A DNA stretch of 64,000 nucleotides from Streptomyces sp. NBC_01235. Its GTDB lineage: Bacteria > Actinomycetota > Actinomycetes > Streptomycetales > Streptomycetaceae. Below are positions 49,588 to 60,541 of the stretch, one piece after another. Where the stretch lies: assembly GCF_035989285.1 (NCBI RefSeq), contig NZ_CP108513.1:6076001-6140000 (forward strand), given 5' to 3'. Position numbers and translations under genes: made by a program. The notes under the pieces are model-generated. The model was not told the DNA's origin. It was given only the letters and a program-made list of their open reading frames with translations, and did not search any database. The first letter of the stretch is position 1. Each line of letters begins with the position of its first letter.

Positions 49588-49746
49588 ATGGAGCGCACCG
49601 TCGTCCGTTGTGCCGATGGGCACGTGTTCAGCACTGCTTCGTTCCCGATGCAGCAGGCCGAGCGGCTCGGTCCCGGGCGGCTCGTCCGGTGTCCTCGGTG
49701 TGCCCGGTTGCGGAACGCCGTGCCGGTGACTCTCGAGAAGCGGTAG
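49588..49746 (+). CDS. Small zinc-ribbon protein, 52 aa
   Basis: ATG 49588 to TAG 49744-49746. [52 protein letters not shown]. One Cys near the start and CPRC make a partial zinc ribbon (C-x-x-x-H ... CxxC). Similar tiny proteins are found upstream of dcd in Streptomyces. The stop is 86 bp before dcd. The preceding 274 bp after the tRNA gene hold no other gene. Confidence 0.65.
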   Translation: MERTVVRCADGHVFSTASFPMQQAERLGPGRLVRCPRCARLRNAVPVTLEKR

Positions 49747-49832
49747 CCGTAGAGGGGACAGAGGAGCTTGCGGCCTGGCGCGCGGAGTCGTCCGATTGTG
49801 GTGGCTCCGCGCGCCTTGCGTATCCTCGGGAC

Positions 49833-50408
49833 GTGCTTCTCTCAGACAAGGACATCCGGGCCGAGATCGACGCCGGACGCGTACGGATCGATCCCTACGA
49901 CGAATCCATGGTGCAGCCGTCGAGCATCGATGTCCGGCTCGACCGGTACTTCCGGGTGTTCGAGAACCACCGGTACCCGCACATCGATCCGTCCGTCGAG
50001 CAGGCCGACCTGACCCGGCTCGTGGAGCCCGAGGGCGACGAGCCGTTCATTCTTCATCCCGGGGAGTTCGTGCTCGCCTCCACCTACGAGGTCATCACGC
50101 TTCCCGACGATCTTGCCTCGCGGCTCGAGGGGAAGAGTTCCCTCGGGCGGCTCGGGCTGGTCACCCACTCCACCGCCGGGTTCATCGACCCCGGGTTCTC
50201 CGGGCACGTGACGCTGGAGCTGTCCAACCTCGCCACCCTGCCGATCAAGCTCTGGCCCGGCATGAAGATCGGCCAGCTGTGCATGTTCAAGCTCAGCTCG
50301 CCGGCCGAGTCCCCGTACGGCAGTGAGCGGTACGGGTCGCGATACCAGGGCCAGCGCGGGCCGACGGCCTCCCGGTCCTTCCTCAACTTCCATCGGACGC
50401 AGGTGTGA
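49833..50408 (+). CDS. dcd: dCTP deaminase
   Basis: 191 residues from GTG 49833. Converts dCTP to dUTP (plus ammonia) for dTTP synthesis. [20 protein letters not shown] start, then [38 protein letters not shown], the catalytic region [20 protein letters not shown] (Arg/Ser of the active site, Glu in HVTLELSN) and [20 protein letters not shown] with [20 protein letters not shown]. The C-terminal [18 protein letters not shown] contributes to the lid. Some actinobacterial proteins of this type are bifunctional with dUTPase activity; this cannot be settled here. It overlaps the next gene by 4 bp. Confidence 0.93.
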   Translation: MLLSDKDIRAEIDAGRVRIDPYDESMVQPSSIDVRLDRYFRVFENHRYPHIDPSVEQADLTRLVEPEGDEPFILHPGEFVLASTYEVITLPDDLASRLEGKSSLGRLGLVTHSTAGFIDPGFSGHVTLELSNLATLPIKLWPGMKIGQLCMFKLSSPAESPYGSERYGSRYQGQRGPTASRSFLNFHRTQV

Positions 50409-50926
50409 GCGGCGGCATGGGCGAGGTTCGGGAGAATCTCACCTACGAGCAGTTCGGGACCGCCGTCCGCGAACTCGCTCAGGCCGTCGCCGACGACGGG
50501 TACGTACCCGACATAGTCCTCAGCATCGCCCGCGGCGGTGTCTTCGTCGCCGGCGGGCTCGCCTATGCCCTCGACTGCAAGAACCTTCACCTGGTGAACG
50601 TCGAGTTCTACACCGGGGTGGGGACCACCCTCGAGATGCCCGTCATGCTCGCGCCCGTCCCGAACGTCATCGACTTCTCGGACAAGAAGGTCCTCATCAC
50701 CGACGATGTCGCCGACACGGGCAAGACGCTCAAGCTCGTCCGCGACTTCTGCCTGGACACCGTCGCCGAGGTGCGCAGCGCCGTCATCTACGAGAAGTCG
50801 CACTCGCTCGTGAAGTGCGAGTACGTGTGGAAGCGGACCGACGACTGGATCAACTTTCCGTGGAGTGTTCTGCCCGTCGTGCGTAAGGCGGGGGAGCCGA
50901 TCACGCCGTCCCGGGAAGCCCGCTGA
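50405..50926 (+). CDS. Phosphoribosyltransferase-family protein
   Basis: 173 residues from GTG 50405 (an ATG at 50417 is an alternative), coupled to dcd by [24 protein letters not shown] (PPi-loop), [20 protein letters not shown] (the PRPP-binding DDVxDTGKTL motif) and a C-terminal hood region [11 protein letters not shown]. It is a purine-type phosphoribosyltransferase or a regulatory relative; the substrate base is not specified by these motifs. Pairing with dcd points to nucleotide metabolism or salvage. Confidence 0.88.
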   Translation: MSGGMGEVRENLTYEQFGTAVRELAQAVADDGYVPDIVLSIARGGVFVAGGLAYALDCKNLHLVNVEFYTGVGTTLEMPVMLAPVPNVIDFSDKKVLITDDVADTGKTLKLVRDFCLDTVAEVRSAVIYEKSHSLVKCEYVWKRTDDWINFPWSVLPVVRKAGEPITPSREAR

Positions 50927-51235
50927 CCATCCGATGACCGGCAGATGACCAGCCGGGCCGAGGCCTGTCCGGGAGCGGCGGTCGTCCTCGTCGCGGAGAC
51001 GGCGCTCGTCGCTAGGGACCGCGCTTGTCGTCGTCCAGAGGGCGTCCGACGGCGGCCATCGTCAGCCGGTGCCCGCCGCGTCCCCTACGCACGCCTCACC
51101 GGCCTCACCGGCCACCACGCGGCGTGGTTCTCCACCTGTCCCAGCGGTACGGAGGCGCCTCGGGTGCGGATGCCGGCCCGGGCCTGGGCCCGGGCCGTCC
51201 GCATGGTCGGCGACGAACGTCAGAACGTCAGAACC
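50927..51235. other. Intergenic region, no gene recognised
   Basis: About 310 bp between the convergent phosphoribosyltransferase and Yip1-like genes. A short direct-repeat run of GAACGTCA/GAACCTCA near 51217-51245 is the only pattern noticed. No gene or clear hairpin seen. Confidence 0.4.
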
Positions 51236-52273
51236 TCAGAACGTTCCCAGCTTCACGATCGACAGCAGGGCGATCAGCTGGATCGACGACGCGCCCAGCG
51301 CCTTCGGCCACGGCAGGTCGTGCGAGCGGGTGACCATCAGGGTCAGGAGCGCGCCGGCCGCCACCCACGTCGCCCAGCCGAGCAGCTGGACGAACGACGC
51401 GTCGCCGCCGAAGAACATCGCGACGACCAGACGCGGGGCGTCCGTGAGGGACATGATCAGCATGGAGAGGCCGACCGTGGGCTGCCACGCGCCGTCGCCG
51501 CCGAGCTGGCGGGCCAGCGTGTGGGTGACCACGCCCAGCACGAAGGAGCTCAGCACCATCGCCACGGCCGTCGTCAGGACGATCGGGATCGCGTTGGAGA
51601 GCGTCGCGTTTATCGCGTCCGTGCGCGCGCCGTCGAAGCCGAAGACCGCGAGCAGGCCGTAGAGGAACGTGACGACGAGGGCGGGGCCCCACATCGTGTA
51701 GTCCCGCATCTGGAGGAAGGTCTGCTGGGGGGCGAGGACGATGCCCTTCAGCAGCTCCTTCCAGTGCAGGCGCGGACCGATCGGGCCCGCCGGGGCCGAG
51801 CCGGCGTGGTACGTACCACCCTGGTTGTACTGGTCGTACTGGTTGTGCTCGTCGATCGAGAAGGCCTGGGTGTGACCAGGGTTGTTCGCGGCGTACGGGT
51901 CGTACGGGGCGCCCCCCGGACCACCGGCACCGGCGGGACCGCCCGGGCCACCGGAGCCGCCCGGAGCGCCGTACGGGGCGTCGCCGCCGAAGTACTCCGG
52001 CTCGTCGCCGTTCTGGCCGCCGTATCCGCCGCCGTTCGCCTGCGGCCACTGGCCGCCGCCCGCGCCCGTGCCGCCGTACTGCGGCCGCTGCTGCGGGTAC
52101 GGCTGCTGGGCCGACGGGTAGCCGTACGACGGCCCCGAGGGTCCCGTGGGCGCCGACGGTCCCGAGGACCGCGACGGTCCCTGGGGCGCCTGCTGCCCGT
52201 ACGGAGGGTGTTGCGGTCGCGCTTGCGGGGCACGGTTGTCCCGGCCGCCGCGTCCGATCCTGAATCCAGCCAC
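51236..52273 (-). CDS. Yip1-family membrane protein with disordered N-terminus
   Basis: 345 residues from GTG 52271-52273. The first approx. 170 residues are Gly/Pro/Gln/Tyr-rich and disordered (GGTGAGGGQWPQANGGGYGG and similar). Then comes the Yip1 domain with about five membrane helices: LLKGIVLAPQQTFLQMRDYT, ALVVTFLYGLLAVFGF, PIVLTTAVAMVLSSFVLGVV, SMLIMSLTDAPRLVVAMFFG and GWATWVAAGALLTLMVTRSH. Bacterial Yip1-domain proteins are of unknown function. It is convergent with the phosphoribosyltransferase. Confidence 0.85.
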   Translation of the reverse strand: MAGFRIGRGGRDNRAPQARPQHPPYGQQAPQGPSRSSGPSAPTGPSGPSYGYPSAQQPYPQQRPQYGGTGAGGGQWPQANGGGYGGQNGDEPEYFGGDAPYGAPGGSGGPGGPAGAGGPGGAPYDPYAANNPGHTQAFSIDEHNQYDQYNQGGTYHAGSAPAGPIGPRLHWKELLKGIVLAPQQTFLQMRDYTMWGPALVVTFLYGLLAVFGFDGARTDAINATLSNAIPIVLTTAVAMVLSSFVLGVVTHTLARQLGGDGAWQPTVGLSMLIMSLTDAPRLVVAMFFGGDASFVQLLGWATWVAAGALLTLMVTRSHDLPWPKALGASSIQLIALLSIVKLGTF

Positions 52274-52403
52274 GCCTTCGAACGTACCTGGTCCCGCAGA
52301 GTGACGGGCCGGGGCCGCCGTTCGCGCACGGCTTTGCTGCCGAGCTGTGACATCCCCTAAGGGGAGTAACGGGGTTGGCGTCAGGGCTTCGTCAGGGGAA
52401 CAC

Positions 52404-52438
52404 GACGCCCCCGCGTCCGGGTGGGACACGGGGGCGTC
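52404..52438 (-). terminator. Terminator of the Fe-S oxidoreductase gene
   Basis: Arms GACGCCCCCGCGTCC and GGACACGGGGGCGTC (one mismatch) with a 5-nt loop, 29 bp downstream of the minus-strand stop at 52467. Confidence 0.85.
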
Positions 52439-52466
52439 GGTACCGCCGTTGGGGCTACCGCACCGG

Positions 52467-54758
52467 CTACTTCACCGGCGTCGGCTCCGGCTCGCTCTCG
52501 GCGTCCGTCCCGCCCGCCGGGGGCTCGTCGTCGACCGGGGTCTTGACCGACTCCAGGAGGAGCTGGGAGACGTCCACGACCTGGATGGACTCCTTCGCCT
52601 TGCCCTCGTTCTTCTTGCCGTTGACCGAGTCGGTCAGCATGACGAGGCAGAACGGGCAGGCCGTCGACACGATGTCGGGGTTGAGCGAAAGGGCTTCATC
52701 GACACGCTCGTTGTTGATGCGCTTGCCGATCCGCTCCTCCATCCACATCCGCGCACCGCCGGCGCCGCAGCAGAAGCCGCGCTCCTTGTGGCGGTGCATC
52801 TCCTCGTTCCGCAGGCCCGGGACGCTGGCGATGATCTCGCGCGGGGGCGTGTAGATCTTGTTGTGGCGGCCCAGGTAGCACGGGTCGTGGTACGTGATGA
52901 TGCCCTCGACCGGGGTCACCGGGATCAGCTTGCCGTCGTCCACCAGGCGCTGGAGCAGCTGGGTGTGGTGGATCACCTCGTAGTCGCCGCCGAGCTGCGG
53001 GTACTCGTTGCCGATCGTGTTCAGGCAGTGCGGGCAGGTCGCGACGATCTTCTTCGCCGACTTCGGCTTCCTCGACTCGGGCGTGACGTTGCCCTCGTCG
53101 TCCGTCTCCTCGCCGAACGCCATGTTCAGCGCGGCGACGTTCTCCATGCCGAGCTCCTGGAACAGGGGCTCGTTGCCGAGGCGGCGGGCGGAGTCACCGG
53201 TGCACTTCTCGTCGCCGCCCATGATCGCGAACTTGACGCCCGCGATGTGCAGCAGCTCGGCGAACGCCTTCGTCGTCTTCTTCGCGCGGTCTTCCAGCGC
53301 GCCCGCGCAGCCGACCCAGTACAGGTACTCGACCTCGGTCAGGTCCTCGATGTCCTTGCCGACGACCGGCACCTCGAAGTCGACTTCCTTCAGCCACTCC
53401 AGGCGCTGCTTCTTGGCCAGGCCCCAGGGGTTGCCCTTCTTCTCCAGGTTCTTGAGCATCGTGCCCGCCTCGGACGGGAACGCGCTCTCGATCATCACCT
53501 GGTAGCGGCGCATGTCGACGATGTGGTCGACGTGCTCGATGTCCACCGGGCACTGCTCGACGCAGGCGCCGCAGGTGGTGCAGGACCACAGGACGTCCGG
53601 GTCGATGACGCCGTTCTCCTCGGCGGTGCCGATCAGCGGGCGCTCGGCCTCCGCCAGAGCGGCGGCGGGGACGTCCTTGAGCTGCTCCTCGGACGCCTTC
53701 TCCTCGCCCTCCATCGTCTTGCCGCCGCCGGCCAGCAGGTAGGGGGCCTTGGCGTGGGCGTGGTCCCGCAGGGACATGATCAGGAGCTTGGGCGAGAGGG
53801 GCTTACCGGTGTTCCAGGCCGGGCACTGCGACTGGCAGCGGCCGCACTCGGTGCAGGTGGAGAAGTCCAGCAGGCCCTTCCAGGAGAACTGCTCGACCTG
53901 GGAGACGCCGAAGACGTCGTCGTCGCCCGGGTCGGTGAAGTCGATCGGCTTGCCGCCGGACGTCATCGGCTGGAGGCCGCCGAGCGCCGTCTCGCCGGTC
54001 GCGTTGCGCTTGAACCAGATGTTCGGGAACGCCAGGAAGCGGTGCCAGGCCACGCCCATGTTGGTGTTGAGCGAGACCACGATCATCCAGATGAACGAGG
54101 TGCCGATCTTGATCATCGCGACCAGGTAGACCAGGTTCTGCAGCGCCGAGACGCTCAGGCCCTTGAAGGCCAGGACCAGCGGGTACGAGGCGAAGTACCC
54201 GGCCTCGTAGTGGTCCACGTGGTGCAGCGCGCCCTCCAGGCCCCGCAGCACGTAGATGGCGAGGCCGATGGTGAGGATGACGTACTCGACGAAGTAGGCC
54301 TGACCGGCCTTGGAGCCGGCGAAGCGGGACTTGCGGCCGGCGCGCGAGGGCAGGCTCAGCAGGCGGATCACCATGAGGACGGCGATGCCCAGGATCGTCA
54401 TCACGCCGATGAACTCGATGTAGAGCTCGAACGGCAGGAACTCGCCGATGACCGGGAGCACCCAGTCGGCCTTGAAGAGCTGGCCGAAGGCCTGGGCGAG
54501 GGTCGGCGGCAGCGTCAGGAAGCCGATCGCCACGAACCAGTGGGCGAAGCCGACGATGCCCCAGCGGTTCATGCGCGTGTGGCCGAGGAACTCCCGTACC
54601 AGCGTCACACTGCGCGCGTAGGGGTTGTCTGTCCGGGCTCCGGCCGGGACCGGCTGGCCCAGTTTGAAGTACCGGACGAACTGACCGATGGCGCGTGCGA
54701 GGAGCGCGACGCCGACCACGGTCAGGACCAGCGACACGATGATCGCGGCGAGTTGCAT
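52467..54758 (-). CDS. Membrane-bound Fe-S oxidoreductase (HdrD/GlpC-like)
   Basis: 763 residues from ATG 54756-54758. N-terminal about 270 residues: several membrane helices (IIVSLVLTVVGVALLARAIG, YIEFIGVMTILGIAVLMVIR, YFVEYVILTIGLAIYVLRGL, NLVYLVAMIKIGTSFIWMIV) resembling a NarI-like cytochrome b part. Then two 4Fe-4S centres: CTECGRCQSQCPAW and CTTCGACVEQCPVDIEHV. The C-terminal part has two CCG domains: YWVGCAGALEDR ... CPHCLNTIGNEYPQL and YHDPCYLGRHNKIY ... FCCGAGGARMWMEERIGKRI. It probably moves electrons between membrane quinone and a cytoplasmic substrate. The partner is not encoded nearby. Monocistronic and followed by the hairpin at 52404. Confidence 0.92.
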   Translation of the reverse strand: MQLAAIIVSLVLTVVGVALLARAIGQFVRYFKLGQPVPAGARTDNPYARSVTLVREFLGHTRMNRWGIVGFAHWFVAIGFLTLPPTLAQAFGQLFKADWVLPVIGEFLPFELYIEFIGVMTILGIAVLMVIRLLSLPSRAGRKSRFAGSKAGQAYFVEYVILTIGLAIYVLRGLEGALHHVDHYEAGYFASYPLVLAFKGLSVSALQNLVYLVAMIKIGTSFIWMIVVSLNTNMGVAWHRFLAFPNIWFKRNATGETALGGLQPMTSGGKPIDFTDPGDDDVFGVSQVEQFSWKGLLDFSTCTECGRCQSQCPAWNTGKPLSPKLLIMSLRDHAHAKAPYLLAGGGKTMEGEEKASEEQLKDVPAAALAEAERPLIGTAEENGVIDPDVLWSCTTCGACVEQCPVDIEHVDHIVDMRRYQVMIESAFPSEAGTMLKNLEKKGNPWGLAKKQRLEWLKEVDFEVPVVGKDIEDLTEVEYLYWVGCAGALEDRAKKTTKAFAELLHIAGVKFAIMGGDEKCTGDSARRLGNEPLFQELGMENVAALNMAFGEETDDEGNVTPESRKPKSAKKIVATCPHCLNTIGNEYPQLGGDYEVIHHTQLLQRLVDDGKLIPVTPVEGIITYHDPCYLGRHNKIYTPPREIIASVPGLRNEEMHRHKERGFCCGAGGARMWMEERIGKRINNERVDEALSLNPDIVSTACPFCLVMLTDSVNGKKNEGKAKESIQVVDVSQLLLESVKTPVDDEPPAGGTDAESEPEPTPVK

Positions 54759-54977
54759 TTCGGGGCTCCTCGGGCCTGCGAGGGGACTTCGGTGGAGATT
54801 ACTAAGCAGTAACTTATGCAGTCCGTCTGAGAGTACCCCTTGTTCTGCGTCGCACTGTAGCGGGGTGCGGAGTGATCTGAGTCGCTGAGGGTTGCCTCAG
54901 GAACCGGTTCGGATTCGGTCGTAAACCCGGCCGTGTTATTCGTACCAAATTGGCACATTTATGACTAATTTATATCC

Positions 54978-56201
54978 GTGATCTACGGGATCGTCGCCGC
55001 CACCATCGCCCTGTTCCTCTCCGCCGTCCTCGCCGCGCTGCTGCGCGTGCCCGCCCTGCGCCTCGGGCTGCTCGACCGGCGGCAGCGACAGCGGCGGGTG
55101 CCGCTGTTCGGGGGCGCCGCCGTCGTGCTCGCCACCTGTCTCGTCGCGGTCGCCGGGGACTGGACGGGCATCGCCCCGCTCGGGGACGGCATCGAGGTGC
55201 TGCTCGTCGCCGGGGGCGCCGTCGCCGCGCTCGGGCTGATCGCGGACGTGTGGCGGCTCAAGGTGCGCTTCCTCGTCCTCGGTACGGCCGTCGCGGCGGC
55301 CTTCGTGGTGCCGTACGGCGACACCGGGGTGGTCTCCGGGGCGGTGGGCGTCGGCTGGATCACCTTCGTCGCCCTCGCCTTCAGGGCGCTCGACCACGCC
55401 GACGGGGTGGCCGGGACCGTCGGGGTGGTCACCTCCTTCGGAGTGGCCGCGTGTGTCGCCGTCGAGGTGATGGACGGGCTGGTGGTGCTGCTGAGCGTGT
55501 TCGCCGCCGCGCTGACCGGGTTCCTCATGCACAACTGGCCTCCCGCGCGCGTGGCGCTCGGGGCGTGCGGGTCGCTCTTCGCGGGCTTCCTGCTCGCCGC
55601 GGCGGCCGTGATCGCCCGCGCGGGGCACGACCCGGCCGTCGGCGCGGGGGTGCTGTTCGCGCTCACGGCGGTAGCCGGGGCCGACGCCGTCCTGGTGGCC
55701 GTGTCACGGCGGCTGGCCGGACGGCCCCTGCTGCGCTGCGGGCCCGACCATCTCGCCCACCGGCTGCGGCGGCTCGGGCTCACTCCCCAGGGCGTGACCG
55801 TGCTGCTCGGCCTCGCGGCCTTCGCGGCGGTGCTCGTCGGGGTCCTGGTGCACGCTGGATGGGCGGACGCGCAGGCCGTGTGGTGGGTGGCGGGCGCGGC
55901 GGTCGTCGTCGTGCTCGGGCTGCTGCGGGTCTCGGTGTACGGGCCCCCACGCGCGCGTGGTGCTCGCCGCGTGGCCGGAGCCGCCCGATCCGGTCCTCGG
56001 GCCGTCACCCGTTCCGGCCTTCGTTCCGACCTTCGCGCCGGTCTCCGTTCCGGCACTCGCCCCGACCCTCGTACGGCGCCGGTGTACGGGCCTCGGCGTC
56101 AACCCGAGTCCGATGTCCGTCCCCCTCGGGTCGAGGACCGGCAGGCCGGAGGATCCGTATCTCCGCAGGTCAACGCCTCGTTGCGTGTAAGGAACGGATA
56201 A
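54978..56201 (+). CDS. MraY/GT4-like polytopic membrane protein with altered catalytic motif
   Basis: 407 residues from GTG 54978. About nine hydrophobic helices in the first 320 residues (IYGIVAATIALFLSAVLAAL, GGAVAALGLIADVWRLKVRF, LGTAVAAAFVVPYGDTGVVS, GWITFVALAFRALDHADGVA, TVGVVTSFGVAACVAVEVMD and more). The GGA...LIADVWRLK and FRALDHADGVAG blocks match polyprenyl-phosphate sugar-1-P transferases of the MraY/WecA superfamily, but the expected DD and N-x-LDG motifs read ADVWRL and LDHADG, so activity is uncertain. The last 85 residues are Arg/Ser-rich and disordered. It sits upstream of the dnaK operon on the same strand. Confidence 0.8.
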   Translation: MIYGIVAATIALFLSAVLAALLRVPALRLGLLDRRQRQRRVPLFGGAAVVLATCLVAVAGDWTGIAPLGDGIEVLLVAGGAVAALGLIADVWRLKVRFLVLGTAVAAAFVVPYGDTGVVSGAVGVGWITFVALAFRALDHADGVAGTVGVVTSFGVAACVAVEVMDGLVVLLSVFAAALTGFLMHNWPPARVALGACGSLFAGFLLAAAAVIARAGHDPAVGAGVLFALTAVAGADAVLVAVSRRLAGRPLLRCGPDHLAHRLRRLGLTPQGVTVLLGLAAFAAVLVGVLVHAGWADAQAVWWVAGAAVVVVLGLLRVSVYGPPRARGARRVAGAARSGPRAVTRSGLRSDLRAGLRSGTRPDPRTAPVYGPRRQPESDVRPPRVEDRQAGGSVSPQVNASLRVRNG

Positions 56202-56203
56202 GA

Positions 56204-58800
<2,597 letters not shown>

Positions 58801-58833
58801 GCTTGAAGCGACACGGAAGGAGGGACGTCGAGG

Positions 58834-60012
58834 ATGAGCACCAAGGACTTCATCGAGAAGGACTTCTACAAGGTCCTCGGCGTCCCCAAGGACGCCACCG
58901 AGGCCGAGATCAAGAAGGCGTACCGGAAACTCGCCCGCGAGTACCACCCGGACGCCAACAAGGGCAACGCCAAGGCGGAGGAGCGCTTCAAGGAGATCTC
59001 CGAGGCGAACGACATCCTCGGTGACCCCAAGAAGCGCAAGGAGTACGACGAGGCACGCGCCCTCTTCGGCAACGGCGGCTTCCGTCCGGGGCCCGGCGCG
59101 GGCGGCGGCTCCTTCAACTTCGACCTGGGCGACCTCTTCGGAGGCGGCGCCCAGGGCGGCGGGGCCCCCGGCGGCTTCGGCGGCGGCATCGGGGACGTCT
59201 TCGGCGGCCTGTTCAACCGCGGCGGCCCGGGCACGACCCGTACCCAGCCCCGGCGCGGCCAGGACATCGACACCGAGGTCACCCTGACCTTCACGGAGGC
59301 GATCGAGGGCGCGACGGTCCCGCTGCGCATGTCCTCGCAGGCCCCCTGCAAGGCGTGTTCCGGGACGGGCGACAAGAACGGTACGCCGAGGGTGTGCCCG
59401 ACGTGTGTCGGCACCGGACAGGTCGCGCGGGGCTCGGGTGGAGGTTTCTCCCTCACCGACCCCTGCCCGGACTGCAAGGGCCGCGGCCTGATCGCCGAGC
59501 ACCCCTGCCTGGACTGCAAGGGCAGCGGGCGGGCGAAGTCCTCCAGGACCATGCAGGTCCGCATCCCGGCCGGGGTGACGGACGGGCAGCGGATCCGGCT
59601 GCGCGGCAAGGGCGCGCCGGGCGAGCGGGGCGGGCCGTCCGGCGACCTCTACGTCGTCGTCCACGTCGGTCCGCACCCGGTGTTCGGCCGCAAGGACGAC
59701 AACCTGACGGTGACCGTGCCGGTGACGTTCACGGAGGCGGCCCTCGGCGGCGAGGTCAAGGTGCCGACGCTCGGTGGACCGTCCCTGACCCTGAAACTGC
59801 CGCCCGGCACCCCCAACGGCCGCACCATGCGAGCGCGGGGCAAGGGCGCGGTCCGTAAGGACGGCACCCGCGGCGACCTGCTGGTCACCGTCGAGGTGAG
59901 TGTTCCGAAGGACCTGTCGGGGAAGGCTCGTGACGCGCTGGAGGCGTATCGCGAGGCGACCGCGGGCGAGGACCCGCGGGCGGAGCTGTTCGAGGCCGCG
60001 AAGGGAGCCTGA
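58834..60012 (+). CDS. dnaJ: Co-chaperone DnaJ (Hsp40)
   Basis: 392 residues from ATG 58834, GGAGGGA upstream. J domain with YRKLAREYHPDANKGNAKAE (HPD motif), a Gly/Phe-rich region (residues about 80-140), the zinc-binding domain with four CxxCxGxG repeats (CKACSGTG, CPTCVGTG, CPDCKGRG, CLDCKGSG), and the C-terminal substrate-binding domains (RIPAGVTDGQRIRLRGKGAP, VTFTEAALGGEVKVPTLGGP). It stimulates DnaK ATPase and hands over substrates. It starts 33 bp after grpE. Confidence 0.97.
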   Translation: MSTKDFIEKDFYKVLGVPKDATEAEIKKAYRKLAREYHPDANKGNAKAEERFKEISEANDILGDPKKRKEYDEARALFGNGGFRPGPGAGGGSFNFDLGDLFGGGAQGGGAPGGFGGGIGDVFGGLFNRGGPGTTRTQPRRGQDIDTEVTLTFTEAIEGATVPLRMSSQAPCKACSGTGDKNGTPRVCPTCVGTGQVARGSGGGFSLTDPCPDCKGRGLIAEHPCLDCKGSGRAKSSRTMQVRIPAGVTDGQRIRLRGKGAPGERGGPSGDLYVVVHVGPHPVFGRKDDNLTVTVPVTFTEAALGGEVKVPTLGGPSLTLKLPPGTPNGRTMRARGKGAVRKDGTRGDLLVTVEVSVPKDLSGKARDALEAYREATAGEDPRAELFEAAKGA

Positions 60013-60017
60013 GAGTG

Positions 60018-60470
60018 ATGGACGGCCGTCGACGTAACCCGTATGAACTGACCGAGGAGACCCCGGTCTACGTCATCTCGGTGGCGGCCCAGCTCTCCGG
60101 CCTGCACCCGCAGACGTTGCGCCAGTACGACCGCCTGGGCCTCGTGTCCCCCGACCGCACCGCCGGCCGGGGCCGACGCTACTCGGCCCGCGACATCGAA
60201 CTGCTGCGCACGGTGCAGGCGCTGTCCCAGGACGAAGGCATCAACCTGGCCGGCATCAAGCGGATCATCGAGCTGGAGAACCAGGTGGCCGCGCTGCAAT
60301 CCCGGTTGGCCGAGATGGAGGCCGCGCTGGACGGCGCGGCCGCGGCGATGCAGCAGCGCGAAGCGGCGGTGCACGCGTCGTACCGGCGGGACCTGGTGCC
60401 GTATCAGGAGGTGCAGCAGACCAGCGCGTTGGTGGTCTGGCGGCCCAAGCGGCAGCAGGCGTCGGACTGA
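60018..60470 (+). CDS. hspR: Heat-shock repressor HspR (MerR type)
   Basis: 150 residues from ATG 60018 (a GTG directly before it at 60015 is in frame). MDGRRRNPYELTEETPVYVI, then the MerR helix-turn-helix SVAAQLSGLHPQTLRQYDRL and GLVSPDRTAGRGRRYSARDI, a dimerisation helix, and the C-terminal VPYQEVQQTSALVVWRPKRQ, which is the DnaK-interacting region in homologues. It binds HAIR sites and represses the dnaK operon and itself. It is separated from dnaJ by only 5 bp. Confidence 0.97.
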   Translation: MDGRRRNPYELTEETPVYVISVAAQLSGLHPQTLRQYDRLGLVSPDRTAGRGRRYSARDIELLRTVQALSQDEGINLAGIKRIIELENQVAALQSRLAEMEAALDGAAAAMQQREAAVHASYRRDLVPYQEVQQTSALVVWRPKRQQASD

Positions 60471-60486
60471 GGCATGGATGTGCGGC

Positions 60487-60518
60487 AAGGGGCCCGGAGT
60501 TTCGACTCCGGGCCCCTT
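60487..60518 (+). terminator. Terminator of the dnaK operon
   Basis: 14-bp perfect arms AAGGGGCCCGGAGT and ACTCCGGGCCCCTT with a TTCG (UUCG) tetraloop, 17 bp after the hspR stop. A very stable hairpin that also separates it from the convergent gene at 60542. Confidence 0.95.
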
Positions 60519-60541
60519 CCCTGTTGTTTGCGGCCGGCCCG

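Noticed and set aside
52347..54812. Long plus-strand open frame (over 800 codons)
   Set aside because: It lies antisense to the Fe-S oxidoreductase with all its cysteine motifs; the plus product is Arg/Leu/Val-rich with no fold. High-GC antisense shadow.
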